Source of the DNA: Oscillospiraceae bacterium
Lineage (GTDB): Bacteria; Bacillota; Clostridia; Oscillospirales; Ruminococcaceae
Assembly (NCBI GenBank): GCA_022788225.1
Contig: JALEVO010000153.1
Span: 1 to 41,134, forward strand
Direction of reading: 5' to 3'
Length of the DNA stretch: 41,134 nucleotides
Each line of letters begins with the position of its first letter. Within the stretch, counting starts at the first letter, position 1. The notes beneath the pieces are model-generated. The model was not told the origin of the DNA and searched no databases. It saw only the letters and a list, made by a program, of their open reading frames with translations. Made by a program: the position numbers and the translations under genes. This document shows, piece by piece, positions 15,653 to 24,696 of this stretch.

Positions 15653-17590
15653 TCATATCGGAATTGTAATTCCAACAAGAAACAGCTTGCCTTTGGGCAG
15701 AAGATCAAGTGAGCCATGATGTTTCTTAACAATATGTGACACAGAAGAAAGTCCGATTCCATGATATATGGCATCGGATTTTCTTGTTTCCGGAAGAGAA
15801 TCACTTTGCAGATTCAGAATACCGTCATAGGTATTTTCTATGGTAATACACCACATACATTCTGTGACAGATGTTTTGAGTGTTATCTTTCTGACTGATT
15901 CACCGTCCAGACGTTCACACGCCTCAATTGCATTTTCCAGCAGATTTCCAAGCAGTGTGCATATCTCCACATCAGACAGCGGAAACCTCCCCGGCAGTAT
16001 CCACTGAAGATTCATGTCGATTTTTTTGATTTCCGCCATACTCTGATAATAATAGAATAATGCGTCAACAGTAGGCTTTCCGCTTTCGACCTGCACTTTA
16101 AAATCTCCCGGAACAGTTGTATATTCTGAAAGGAAGTTAAGATATTCCGGAATTTCCTGATTGCCGCACTTTTCAGCCATAGTCTGTACAACACGCATAT
16201 GATGCCGGAAGTCGTGAACGGCTCTGCGGCGCTCCTCTATCTGAATATTTAACTGGTGTGTGTAGTTGGTCTGCATGATAAGCTGCTTTTCCATAAGACG
16301 GTGCTGCTGGGTCATAAGAAGATTCTGTAAATAGCTCTGGGTCAGCAGTTTACAGAGCATACCTGCTACTACGATTACAAGAAAAAGGCATACCCATTCC
16401 AGAAACCAGCCGCCGAATATCGGATCGTAATCCGGGAAAATACGCTCCCAGACACAGGCACAGGCAAAAAATACTGAAACATATAACAGCTGCTTTGCCT
16501 GGTGACGGCGATGTTTATGCACTGTAAAACAAGAGGTGGCAATCATATATCCAGCCAGTGAAAATTTATATACTTTCAGCAGCCTGGAAACAAAATCTGC
16601 CGCACTGTCTGACAAAGCACCGGAACAAAGCGAATACACCGAAACCCCCAGACAAATCAGCAATGAAATTCCGCTGCTTATCCACGCCGCTTTACTGTAT
16701 ACATTACAGATATAGTTGTGCATTACAACCATCATAAACAGCGTCAGATAGCAAAACAGTATTTCCAGAAAATACGCCGGAAAAACAGGAAGAATAACCA
16801 TTGTATGTAAAATAGGATAGGACATCCAGCCAGTCATGAGAAAACACAGCAGAAAAAAGCAAATTGCATTTATGCTGTGTATCTTTTTCCACAAATAAAG
16901 CGATACTGCAACAGAAATAAGCATCAGAAAAAGCATACAAAGGCAGAATGCCAGTCTTATCCCTCTGACATAGTTCAGGCACTGCATTGTACCGAAGGCA
17001 GGCGGATATGTCATACCGCCGTAAATATGCGACTGATTGCTGACTGCAATTATAATGGTCGCCATTCCGTTTTCATCAGGAGAAAAAACTACCATACGGT
17101 TTCCGGTGGCATCTTTGTAATTATTCGGCTGAGGATTGCCCATTGACATCACAAGCTTTTCATTTACGTACATATTATACGCAGAAAATATTTCGGGCAT
17201 ATCCATAGCATAATACGAAATGCCGTCCGGCAGCTGACAGCGCATAACGTATGTACCGCAGCCGTAATTGGTATTGGAACTGTCCTGACTTATCTCCATA
17301 CGGTTTGACGCAGAAATGTCTGTGTATGTCATATACCGATCCGGATCGCCCTGTGAAAAGTCGTCGGGCGAAAGCAGAACTCCCGGATAATACATCCAGT
17401 CATTCCATAAAAAGCGGCAGGGATCCTCTTCAATCTCCTCTTGCGTCAGCACAAGCAGACCGTTGATTGCCTGTACTGAATTCTGTGTGTACTTATTGTT
17501 GTACCGGTAAAGAAAGCAGAAAAACAGTGACGCCAATGCAGCTGTCAGCAACATTCCAAGATAAAGACGGTATCGTACCTTTTTCATCAT
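15653..17590 (-). CDS. Sensor histidine kinase with 7TMR-DISM-like input and GHKL ATPase
   Basis: A 645-residue kinase. A signal-anchor helix at the N-terminus (about 8-28) is followed by an extracytoplasmic beta-sandwich-like domain (about 45-205), then roughly seven membrane helices (about 210-420), an arrangement typical of 7TMR-DISM receptors. A coiled-coil-like linker leads to HDFRHH (459-464), whose first histidine is the likely phosphorylation site, and a GHKL ATPase with the N-box NLLENAIEA (from about 549) and G-box GIGL (611-614), as in AgrC/ComD-type kinases. It should phosphorylate the LytTR regulator encoded two genes upstream. Its start overlaps the stop of the surface protein gene (ATGA). 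The ligand is unknown. Confidence 0.85.
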   Translation of the reverse strand: MMKKVRYRLYLGMLLTAALASLFFCFLYRYNNKYTQNSVQAINGLLVLTQEEIEEDPCRFLWNDWMYYPGVLLSPDDFSQGDPDRYMTYTDISASNRMEISQDSSNTNYGCGTYVMRCQLPDGISYYAMDMPEIFSAYNMYVNEKLVMSMGNPQPNNYKDATGNRMVVFSPDENGMATIIIAVSNQSHIYGGMTYPPAFGTMQCLNYVRGIRLAFCLCMLFLMLISVAVSLYLWKKIHSINAICFFLLCFLMTGWMSYPILHTMVILPVFPAYFLEILFCYLTLFMMVVMHNYICNVYSKAAWISSGISLLICLGVSVYSLCSGALSDSAADFVSRLLKVYKFSLAGYMIATSCFTVHKHRRHQAKQLLYVSVFFACACVWERIFPDYDPIFGGWFLEWVCLFLVIVVAGMLCKLLTQSYLQNLLMTQQHRLMEKQLIMQTNYTHQLNIQIEERRRAVHDFRHHMRVVQTMAEKCGNQEIPEYLNFLSEYTTVPGDFKVQVESGKPTVDALFYYYQSMAEIKKIDMNLQWILPGRFPLSDVEICTLLGNLLENAIEACERLDGESVRKITLKTSVTECMWCITIENTYDGILNLQSDSLPETRKSDAIYHGIGLSSVSHIVKKHHGSLDLLPKGKLFLVGITIPI

Positions 17591-19161
17591 TTCACCTTTC
17601 TGCGCAAAAACCAGATACAGAAAACTGCCCCTCCCGCCAGTACAATACCTGCACCGATTATAAGGAACATATTCCGTGCAAAGTGAGATTCCTGCGCCGT
17701 TTCTCCGGTTTCGGAATCAGCTGATTTCAGAGAATATGTACCAAGATATGTGGTTTCAATTCTGTAGGCACAGCTTTCAGCGTCATATTCCAGCAGCTGT
17801 GTTGAACCGCATATCTCCAGCGCCGGTGTTTCTGTGCCGGAAAAACAGCGTTCCGGAAACCATATAGTAACCGGTACTTTAATTTCCGCTTGTTCATCGT
17901 TGATTAGAATCATTATTTCGTAAGCTGAAGAATCATCATCAGGCTGTACAGAAACTGTAATCATGTCTGTATCAGCAAATTCCATGGCGTTTTCGGGAAT
18001 AGAAATGGTTATGCCGTTTTTTGAGAACTTTGCAGTACCGCCGCTTTGCTCCATCATAAGCCGTACACGATAGCCGGAAAGCTCGTCTTTTGTGTTGTCA
18101 GAATACTCTATCTGCTGTGAATTGCCTTTGGACAAATCAGTTACAGTTGTCTGCGTTGTCTGCACCGCTGTCTTTTTTTCTGATACAGTTGTCCCGGACG
18201 GACTGCTGTCAGCAACAGGGTATGTATCTTCCTCGTCCTGTTCTCCGGCAGTTTTATTATTGCGGACGGACTTTTTATTCTCCTGTATTACAGCCGACTT
18301 GTCGACCGGTATATCAGATACGACTGCTTTTTCCGTTGAAACGGCAGTAGTTGTTGTTTTCACAGGTACTGTGGGGGCAGGCTGTGTGACAACCGGATTA
18401 TTGATTATATCGGCATCTCCTCCGTCTCTGTCACCGCCCATACCTACGACAGTTGTGTACTCGCCGTTTTCATATATCTCCAGTATCTGAGAACACATAT
18501 CACCGTATTGCAGGTAAAAGTAAGCGTAATAATTCTCTTCCAGAGCAGTACGGTATATTGAAAAACCGTTTGATTTCATACAGGCTGTGTCTGTACCGCA
18601 AAGAAACCATTCACAGTTTTTCAGTTCTCCCAAGTCACATTGCTCCGGGCTGAAAAATCCATATATCTCTGTTTCCTCCGACGGTAAATCCGGCAGAAAA
18701 TACACTACGTGCTGCTGCTCAGTAGTCCTTGCCGGAAACAGTTCAAATTCCTCAGGATTACTTACACAGACAGGAATGGTTACATTCTGAATTGAGGGGG
18801 CAAGTTCGCAGTAAGGAGCGTCTTCTTCACATAGTTCCATTGAAAAATCAAGGTCGTAAATTCCTGCTGTGTAGATATCAACGCAGTCCCAGTCCGGCTC
18901 AGACGCAATCACAAGAGCATCCGCATTGTCATTATAGGCAAAAAGATAGGACATATTGTCATATATGCTGCACTGAGTTTCCTCCCAGCCTTCTTCGTCC
19001 CCGACTGCAAGCATATATCCGCTGAAATACACGTCAGAAGAGGCAATATGGTCAAGAACCTCCTTTTCCTCCTCGGCTGAAACTGAGTCTGAGAAAACCA
19101 GTCCCGATAAAACGCCGAATATCAGGAACATTTTTATCATACTGTAAAATCTTTTTTTCAT
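17587..19161 (-). CDS. Surface protein with signal peptide and C-terminal anchor, unknown family
   Basis: A 524-residue protein with a signal peptide (about 1-29, ending near VSAEEE), a cysteine-containing N-terminal ectodomain (about 30-245), a long Thr/Val/Lys/Glu-rich low-complexity linker (about 250-365), a beta-rich domain (about 370-485) and a C-terminal membrane helix followed by FLRRKVK. The second domain, with ISIPENAMEFADTDMITVSV, has the look of a ZU5-like fold, but this is only a resemblance. No LPxTG motif was seen, so it is held by the helix. It lies between regulator and kinase and overlaps each by four bases, which strongly suggests it works with them, for example as an accessory ligand-binding or wall-sensing subunit. 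I do not recognise the family. Confidence 0.7.
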   Translation of the reverse strand: MKKRFYSMIKMFLIFGVLSGLVFSDSVSAEEEKEVLDHIASSDVYFSGYMLAVGDEEGWEETQCSIYDNMSYLFAYNDNADALVIASEPDWDCVDIYTAGIYDLDFSMELCEEDAPYCELAPSIQNVTIPVCVSNPEEFELFPARTTEQQHVVYFLPDLPSEETEIYGFFSPEQCDLGELKNCEWFLCGTDTACMKSNGFSIYRTALEENYYAYFYLQYGDMCSQILEIYENGEYTTVVGMGGDRDGGDADIINNPVVTQPAPTVPVKTTTTAVSTEKAVVSDIPVDKSAVIQENKKSVRNNKTAGEQDEEDTYPVADSSPSGTTVSEKKTAVQTTQTTVTDLSKGNSQQIEYSDNTKDELSGYRVRLMMEQSGGTAKFSKNGITISIPENAMEFADTDMITVSVQPDDDSSAYEIMILINDEQAEIKVPVTIWFPERCFSGTETPALEICGSTQLLEYDAESCAYRIETTYLGTYSLKSADSETGETAQESHFARNMFLIIGAGIVLAGGAVFCIWFLRRKVK

Positions 19162-19883
19162 AAATTATTATCTCCCATATGTGCATAGTAATAGCTGCGC
19201 CATATCTCTCCGATCTGCTTTTTCTTACGAATGTTGACAGGAAGTCTTATTCCATGCTCAAGGCGGAAAACATTGTCCTCCATGCCAAGTATATGCTGCA
19301 TATTCACGATTACGCCCCGTATACAGCACAGAAAGCGCTCGTCCTGTTCAAGAGGCTCTGTCAGCTGGCGGAATGAAACTGAAAGTGAAATGGTTTCTTC
19401 AGTGGTGTGGATACGGGTTGTATGGTCCTGAACATCTATGTACAATATCTTTTCAGTGGGAATACTGCGTTCCACGTTATTCTGCCTGAATTTCAGAAAA
19501 GGTACGGCATAGGAATCCTGTATTTCAAGAAACTGCATTGCAAGCTCAAATTCCTCCGGCACAATCGGTTTTACCAGATAGTACACCGCACGGACGGCAT
19601 AGCTCTGTCTGAAAAATTCAGTACTGCTGGAAAGAAAAATGATTTTCGGACTCTTCCCCGATGAAAAAAGTTCCTGAGCCGCCTCCATTCCGGACTTCTC
19701 CTTCATGTAGATATCAAGGAATACCACCTGAAACGATTCGCTTTCCCAGGCTGAAAGAAAAGATTCTGCACTGTCAAATTCCGAAATTTCTGCTGTAATA
19801 TTATGCTCCGACAAATAGGAGCAGATGTATGATTTTAATTCACAGCGGTCTTCATAAGAATCGTCTGCAATTGCAAATTTCAT
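19158..19883 (-). CDS. LytTR-family response regulator
   Basis: A 241-residue regulator. The receiver domain has the acidic pair D7/D8 in IADDS, phosphoacceptor D57 in VVFLDIYM and K105 in YYLVKPI. The LytTR DNA-binding domain covers about 135-235 (IPTEKILYIDVQDH, a middle part with FLCCIRGVIVNMQHI, ending VNIRKKKQI). These regulators pair with GHKL kinases and bind two direct repeats upstream of target promoters. ATG 19883 is chosen over an in-frame start 48 bases upstream because GGAGG lies just before it and the receiver fold begins immediately. It leads the operon; a TATAAT-like -10 is at 19947-19952 on the minus strand. Confidence 0.92.
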   Translation of the reverse strand: MKFAIADDSYEDRCELKSYICSYLSEHNITAEISEFDSAESFLSAWESESFQVVFLDIYMKEKSGMEAAQELFSSGKSPKIIFLSSSTEFFRQSYAVRAVYYLVKPIVPEEFELAMQFLEIQDSYAVPFLKFRQNNVERSIPTEKILYIDVQDHTTRIHTTEETISLSVSFRQLTEPLEQDERFLCCIRGVIVNMQHILGMEDNVFRLEHGIRLPVNIRKKKQIGEIWRSYYYAHMGDNNL

Positions 19884-19990
19884 TAGTTTCCTCCATTTTG
19901 TGCCACTTGTAATTAAAAAATGTGACAGCATATTAATATACTTTATATTATACCAAATTTATTATAAAAAATCGAGTATTTTTTCTGCTT

Positions 19991-20054
19991 TTCACGCTAA
20001 AAAACTGCGGTTTACGTAAAAAGTATTGATTAATGTCTGGCAAATGGATATAAT
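19991..20054 (+). promoter_or_regulatory. Promoter with upstream direct repeats, candidate LytTR operator
   Basis: The promoter is TTGATT (20026-20031), 17 bases, TATAAT (20049-20054), serving the lipoprotein gene at 20128. Upstream are two similar repeats, TTCACGCTAAAAA (from 19991) and TTTACGTAAAAAG (from 20011), exactly 20 bases apart (two helical turns) and ending just before the -35. LytTR regulators bind pairs of direct repeats placed this way. The link to the divergent regulator is inference. Confidence 0.5.
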
Positions 20055-20127
20055 TAAAAAAGTTTCAGGGGCAGAGTGCTCCAGAAAAATATTAACCCTT
20101 TAGAGAAGGAAAAGGAGAAAGATACAT

Positions 20128-21027
20128 ATGAAAATGAAGAAAATACTTGCATTTATTGCGGCACTTTCAATGATTGCTGCTGTGGCAACCGGCTGCGGTT
20201 CAGAAAAGGAAGATAGCAAATCTTCTTCTGAATCATCTGTTTCATCTGTTGCAGAGGAAGTTTCCGATGAAGAACCTGAAGAAGATGAGGCTCCGGAAGA
20301 AGATGACGCTGACGCTGAAGACGCTGAAGGCGCTGATGTTGACGACGAAACAGCTGCTTACGCAGAGGCTCTTTCAGGATCACTCTGGCTTGGTATGGAC
20401 GAAGAGTACAACTGCTATGCAATGGGATTCAGCGATGAAGAAATTGTTTTTGAGGCAAACGACGGTTCTTCTATTACCGGTTACTGGGGCGTTAAAGCCG
20501 GTGATCCGACAATCTACATTTTTGAGGACCCGGAACTGACATCTGAAGTTGCAACAATGCCATGGACATTTGACACAGAAAGCAATGTTATGATTCTCAA
20601 TGAAAAGGTTATCATGGCAGAATCTGACGCATACAGCTTTGAAGAAGCAGCAGCTGCTCTGGAACAGATGGCAACTGCAGCAAAGGTACAGGAATACCTC
20701 CAGGGAACATACTGGTTAAGCGTAACTGACGAAGAGGCTACTGCCATTGCACTGGACGGCAGCAATTTATCCATGCTGAATCTTACTGCTGACGGCACAC
20801 TTCAGGAATTAACCACTTACTGGAGCATGGATTACGACCAGCTCAATCTTTATGATGAATCATACAATCTGGTGACAAGTTTCCAGTGGAATATGGCTGA
20901 AGATGGTTCAGTTCTTCAACTGGCAAATGAAAGCAAAAATCTCACAGCAGAACAGGTTTCAGAAGAGGACGCTGTAGATATTGTAGCATATCTCTATGCA
21001 TGCATGAACCTGGATTATGAAGGATAA
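20128..21027 (+). CDS. Lipoprotein with acidic linker and two imperfect repeat domains
   Basis: A 299-residue lipoprotein. A lipoprotein signal peptide ends at ATGC (C23). A strongly acidic Glu/Asp/Ala linker spans about residues 28-75. Two imperfect repeats of about 90 residues follow: one opens with SGSLWLGMDEEYN and the other with QGTYWLSVTDEEA, and each continues with a W-containing strand and an IYIFEDPE / LNLYDESY-like turn. The repeats look like small beta-barrels or sandwiches, but I know no family. An AAGGAGAAA site precedes the start. A TM2 gene follows after 28 bases, so both are likely co-transcribed from the promoter at 20026-20054. Confidence 0.75.
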   Translation: MKMKKILAFIAALSMIAAVATGCGSEKEDSKSSSESSVSSVAEEVSDEEPEEDEAPEEDDADAEDAEGADVDDETAAYAEALSGSLWLGMDEEYNCYAMGFSDEEIVFEANDGSSITGYWGVKAGDPTIYIFEDPELTSEVATMPWTFDTESNVMILNEKVIMAESDAYSFEEAAAALEQMATAAKVQEYLQGTYWLSVTDEEATAIALDGSNLSMLNLTADGTLQELTTYWSMDYDQLNLYDESYNLVTSFQWNMAEDGSVLQLANESKNLTAEQVSEEDAVDIVAYLYACMNLDYEG

Positions 21028-21055
21028 ATAATAGCAAGAAAGGGATTATTTAATT

Positions 21056-21253
21056 ATGAAAAGCAAAACAACTGCATTGATTCTTTCCATACTCCTGGGC
21101 GAGCTTGGAATAGATCGTTTCTATCTCGGATATACAGGACTTGGAATTCTTAAGCTGATTACCGGCGGCGGATTTTGTATCTGGTGGCTGGTAGACATCA
21201 TTTTAATCGCAACAGGAAAACTTACTGCCAAGGACGGCTCTGAACTGGCATAA
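21056..21253 (+). CDS. TM2-domain membrane protein
   Basis: A 65-residue protein with two short hydrophobic helices joined by the TM2 signature GELGIDRFYLGYTGLGILKL and ending in ICIWWLVD-like residues (here FCIWWLVDIILIATG). TM2 proteins are small membrane proteins of unknown role. AAGAAAGGGA precedes ATG 21056. It probably forms an operon with the lipoprotein gene upstream. Confidence 0.9.
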   Translation: MKSKTTALILSILLGELGIDRFYLGYTGLGILKLITGGGFCIWWLVDIILIATGKLTAKDGSELA

Positions 21254-21337
21254 CCGTCAATTTTGCAGAAACGCTTTCCTGCGGATTGTTTTCCTCCTTT
21301 ACGCAGAAAGTATTCCAGTCAGAAATACAAATGCAAT

Positions 21338-21381
21338 AAAAAAGCAGAGAATTCGTGTGGTAGGAATATCTCTGCTTTTTT
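21338..21381 (+). terminator. Terminator between the TM2 and clostripain genes
   Basis: A perfect stem AAAAAAGCAGAGA/TCTCTGCTTTTTT (21338-21350, 21369-21381) with a T run. The T run also lies just before the next gene's ribosome binding site, so it could act as an attenuator. Confidence 0.85.
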
Positions 21382-21402
21382 CAGTTTAAGAAAGGACATA
21401 TC

Positions 21403-23379
21403 ATGCAGCACAAACTATTGAAAAAACTCACTGCTTTTATCGTATCAGCAGCTATGCTTATTGCCTCAGGTGGGTGTGCGGAAGAAGAAAAAGTACCGGA
21501 AGAGAAAACTGTTGAAAACTCCGTATCCCGTACAGCAGACAACAGCTGTACATTGATGATATATATTTGTGCAGCGGACCTTGAATCGGAGTATGGCTGT
21601 GCAACTGCTGATATAAACGAGATTCTCTATGGCTATTCCGACAGTAATCTCAATATCATTATCCAGACAGGCGGTACACTTGAATGGCAGAATACTGTTA
21701 TTTCCGGAGACAGATGTCAGCGCTATCAGGTCAAGGAGGACGGTCTGGAGCTTGTAGATGATACTTTGGGGCAGCAGAATATGGCTGAACCCGATACGCT
21801 TTCTGATTTTGTCAGCTATTGCACTGATAACTACACTGCCTCACGCTACGGGCTTATTCTATGGGATCACGGCGGCGGTGTTATCGGCGGCTACGGCTAT
21901 GACGAAAATTTCGGCGGTGAGTCTATGAGTCTGCCCCAGATTAATCAGGCGCTGGATAATGCCGGAACGCATTTTGATTTTATAGGGTTTGACGCCTGTC
22001 TTATGGCAACCCTCGAAACCTGTTTAATGGCGTCTTATCATGCAGATTATATGATTGCGTCTGAAGAAACAGAACCCGGCTGCGGCTGGTATTACACCAA
22101 CTGGATCGAAAGTCTTTCGGCAGATTGTTCATTATCTCCGGAAGTATACGGCAAACAGATAATTGATGATTATGTCGAATACTGCTATGAGGATTCTCCC
22201 AGTATGTATTCTACCCTTGCAATGTTTGACCTGAACGCAGTGACCGAAAGTCTGCTGCCTGCCCTTGATTCCTTTTCATCAGACTGCTCTGAGCAGATAG
22301 CTCAGGGCGAATACCGTGTCATCTCACAAAATCGGAGCAATACTCGTGCGGTATACCAGTCTGATTTTGACCATATTGACCTTTACGATTTTGCAGAACG
22401 CTCTGACACAGAGTCCTCAGCAGTTCTTGCACAGGCAATTTCTGACAGTATCATCTATTACCGCTCTACTCCAAACGGCAGTTCAGATTACGGTCTTTCT
22501 ATTCTGTTCCCCTATTATGATCTTTCAGCAGTGGACGAGATGACGCAGATTTATGACAGTCTGGAATATGATACGGCGTATACAGACCTGACAGAAAGTT
22601 TTGCCAACGTCATGGCAGGCGGTCAGATATCCATTTCGTCCTTTTCCAATACTCATAACGATATTGACGAAAACGAGTACTCCGAATTCAGCTGGTTTGA
22701 TGCGGAAGACTGGTATGATGATTCCTACTATGAAACCAACTGTGCAGACCTAAGTGAGCTTGAGGTTACGGATTCGGACGGTCAGTGGGTTCTGGAATTG
22801 TCTGACGAGGACTGGGAAATTGTGAATGATGCGGCTATGCAGATGTTTGCAGTCGGTGAAGATTATTATATAGACATGGGACTTGATGATTACTGCGAGT
22901 TTGACGATAACGGCAATCTGATAGTGGAATATGACCAGACATGGGTTGCACTGGACGGTGTTGTAGTCCCGTTTTTCTATGAGGATTACATTGAAGAGGA
23001 AGATTATTTCCTGACCTATGGGTACGTTCCCTGCATATACAACGGTGAAGACGCAGAAATAATTGTAGCATGGGATTCCGAAAACGACGGCGGATATGTT
23101 GCAGGCGTACGTCCGGTATACGATGAATCGGTTGCCGCAAAGGGACTTTACGAAGTTCAGGACGGCGACACATTCCAGCTATATTACGATATCTATGACG
23201 AAAATCTGGAATATCTTGATACTATAACACTTGATGATGAGATTTTCACAGTGGACGGTGAAATTACCGTCAGCTATGAGGACGTAGTTTCTCAGCTGGG
23301 TAACACCTTTATTTACTATGTACTGGAAGACGTATATAACAATACTTATTTTACTGAATCAATATGGTATGAAGAGTAA
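21403..23379 (+). CDS. Clostripain-family (C11) cysteine protease, lipoprotein
   Basis: A 658-residue secreted protein. The lipobox ASGGC gives lipidated C25. The catalytic domain (about 48-400) opens with CTLMIYICAADLE and has catalytic H156 in ILWDHGGG and C199 in FIGFDACLMA, both in the usual clostripain setting. The C-terminal part (about 430-658) is acidic and beta-rich and has no motif I recognise. Clostripain-like proteases cut after basic residues and are often self-activated. The start follows AAGAAAGGA. It ends at a strong terminator. Confidence 0.92.
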   Translation: MQHKLLKKLTAFIVSAAMLIASGGCAEEEKVPEEKTVENSVSRTADNSCTLMIYICAADLESEYGCATADINEILYGYSDSNLNIIIQTGGTLEWQNTVISGDRCQRYQVKEDGLELVDDTLGQQNMAEPDTLSDFVSYCTDNYTASRYGLILWDHGGGVIGGYGYDENFGGESMSLPQINQALDNAGTHFDFIGFDACLMATLETCLMASYHADYMIASEETEPGCGWYYTNWIESLSADCSLSPEVYGKQIIDDYVEYCYEDSPSMYSTLAMFDLNAVTESLLPALDSFSSDCSEQIAQGEYRVISQNRSNTRAVYQSDFDHIDLYDFAERSDTESSAVLAQAISDSIIYYRSTPNGSSDYGLSILFPYYDLSAVDEMTQIYDSLEYDTAYTDLTESFANVMAGGQISISSFSNTHNDIDENEYSEFSWFDAEDWYDDSYYETNCADLSELEVTDSDGQWVLELSDEDWEIVNDAAMQMFAVGEDYYIDMGLDDYCEFDDNGNLIVEYDQTWVALDGVVVPFFYEDYIEEEDYFLTYGYVPCIYNGEDAEIIVAWDSENDGGYVAGVRPVYDESVAAKGLYEVQDGDTFQLYYDIYDENLEYLDTITLDDEIFTVDGEITVSYEDVVSQLGNTFIYYVLEDVYNNTYFTESIWYEE

Positions 23380-23385
23380 TGAAGC

Positions 23386-23423
23386 AGCTGTTGCACCGAC
23401 AAAAAGTGCAGCAGCTCTTTTTT
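23386..23423 (+). terminator. Terminator after the clostripain gene
   Basis: An 11-bp stem AGCTGTTGCAC/GTGCAGCAGCT (23386-23396, 23406-23416; one G-T pair), a 9-base loop and TTTTTT at 23418-23423. Confidence 0.9.
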
Positions 23424-23460
23424 GATCAACAACATTTTTTATCTGAGTGTTTCAACTCCC

Positions 23461-23489
23461 TTGACGTAAGGCTGACGATATGTTAAAAT
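23461..23489 (+). promoter_or_regulatory. Promoter of the D,D-carboxypeptidase gene
   Basis: TTGACG (23461-23466), a 17-base spacer and TAAAAT (23484-23489); a TATAAT overlaps at 23489. The start codon is about 35 bases downstream. Confidence 0.75.
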
Positions 23490-23522
23490 ATAATAGAGAA
23501 TTATAAAGATTGAGGGAAAAGA

Positions 23523-24530
23523 ATGAAAAAGGAATCGAATTCTGCCGGAGGAGTTGCTCTCTGGCTTTTTGTTATTTTACTGCTGCTGCTTATAATTTTA
23601 GGCGGTGTAACGCTGCTGCAAAAGCGAAACAACAGCAGTACTGCCTCTGCCGGCATATCCCAGTCTGAAGCTGCTGATACAGAAGCCGAACCCGCAACTG
23701 AACCCCCTACAGAACCGCCCACTGAACCGGAAACCACTGCCCGCACCTTTAATTTCGATTACATGGAAATTGAAAGTGAGACCGCTCTGCTGACCGATCT
23801 TGACGGTAATGAAATTTTTTCGCAGAACCAGTATGAGCGGATTTATCCTGCGTCGCTCACAAAAATCATGACGGCTATCGTTGCCATAGAAAATGTTTAC
23901 AACATTGATGAAACCATTATGATAACCGGTGACGTGTTTGAGCAGGTAAACGCAGAAAACGGTTCAACCGCAGGATTTTTAGCTTATGAAGAAGTAAGCT
24001 ACCGTGACCTGCTTTACGGTGCGGTTTTAAGCTCCGGAGCGGAATGCTGTCTTACCCTTGCAAATTATATCAGCGGAAGTGAGTGGGATTTCGTACAGCT
24101 TATGAATGAAAAGGCTCAGGAACTCGGCATGGCCGACACTAATTTCACAAATGTCTGCGGATTTCACAGTTATGACCACTATTCCACAGCTGCCGACATA
24201 TCCCTTTTGCTGAGATATGCACTTCAGAACGATACATTTTATGAGATATTCACATCTCAGACTTATTACACAGAAACCGACGAGCATCCTGACGGAATAA
24301 CCCTTTACAGCACAATGTTTTCCGCAATGGATTCGTCATACATCACTGGCGGAAGGATACTTGGCGGAAAAACCGGATTTACTGACGAAGCAGGACTTTG
24401 CCTTGCCTCCCTTGCCGAAGTTGATGGCACTCTGTACACACTTGTAACCACCGGTGCACCGGGTTCCCATTACACAGAACCACTGCATATCTATGACGCT
24501 GTTAACATTTATGAAAATTTAAGTGAATAA
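23523..24530 (+). CDS. D-alanyl-D-alanine carboxypeptidase (S11, PBP5-like)
   Basis: A 335-residue protein with an N-terminal membrane helix (about 10-36) and a short Glu/Pro/Thr repeat linker (PTEPPTEPPTEP, about 58-74), then an S11 peptidase domain. The active-site motifs are SxxK in PASLTKIMTA, the second motif at SSGAE, where PBP5 has SGN, and KTG in GGKTGFTDEAG. It trims terminal D-Ala from peptidoglycan stem peptides outside the membrane. The C-terminal amphipathic anchor of PBP5 is absent; the N-terminal helix anchors it instead. GAGGGAAAAG precedes the start. Confidence 0.9.
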   Translation: MKKESNSAGGVALWLFVILLLLLIILGGVTLLQKRNNSSTASAGISQSEAADTEAEPATEPPTEPPTEPETTARTFNFDYMEIESETALLTDLDGNEIFSQNQYERIYPASLTKIMTAIVAIENVYNIDETIMITGDVFEQVNAENGSTAGFLAYEEVSYRDLLYGAVLSSGAECCLTLANYISGSEWDFVQLMNEKAQELGMADTNFTNVCGFHSYDHYSTAADISLLLRYALQNDTFYEIFTSQTYYTETDEHPDGITLYSTMFSAMDSSYITGGRILGGKTGFTDEAGLCLASLAEVDGTLYTLVTTGAPGSHYTEPLHIYDAVNIYENLSE

Positions 24531-24533
24531 ATA

Positions 24534-24576
24534 AAAAGTTTCGGTAATCCTTAAAAAGATGACCGAAACTTTTTTT
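24534..24576 (+). terminator. Terminator after the D,D-carboxypeptidase gene
   Basis: AAAAGTTTCGGT (24534-24545) pairs with ACCGAAACTTTT (from 24562), followed by a T run to 24576. Confidence 0.9.
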
Positions 24577-24584
24577 GTTTTACT

Positions 24585-24621
24585 AAAAAAGCGAGACTGC
24601 TACGTGTACTGCAGCAGTCTC
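24585..24621 (-). terminator. Terminator after the PFOR gene
   Basis: On the minus strand GAGACTGC pairs with GCAGTCTC (24614-24621 and 24593-24600), followed by GCTTTTTT. It lies about 75 bases past the PFOR stop. Confidence 0.8.
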
Positions 24622-24696
24622 TTTTGTATGTTTTGGACCTCCCGCATTGTTCTGCGGTACTTCCTTTCGCATCTTAAATTTTATCAGCTTTGCTGA

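Noticed and set aside
18092-18490. Long plus-strand ORF of 132 codons inside the surface protein gene
   Set aside because: It is the complement of the Thr/Val-rich linker, with no ribosome binding site or family features.
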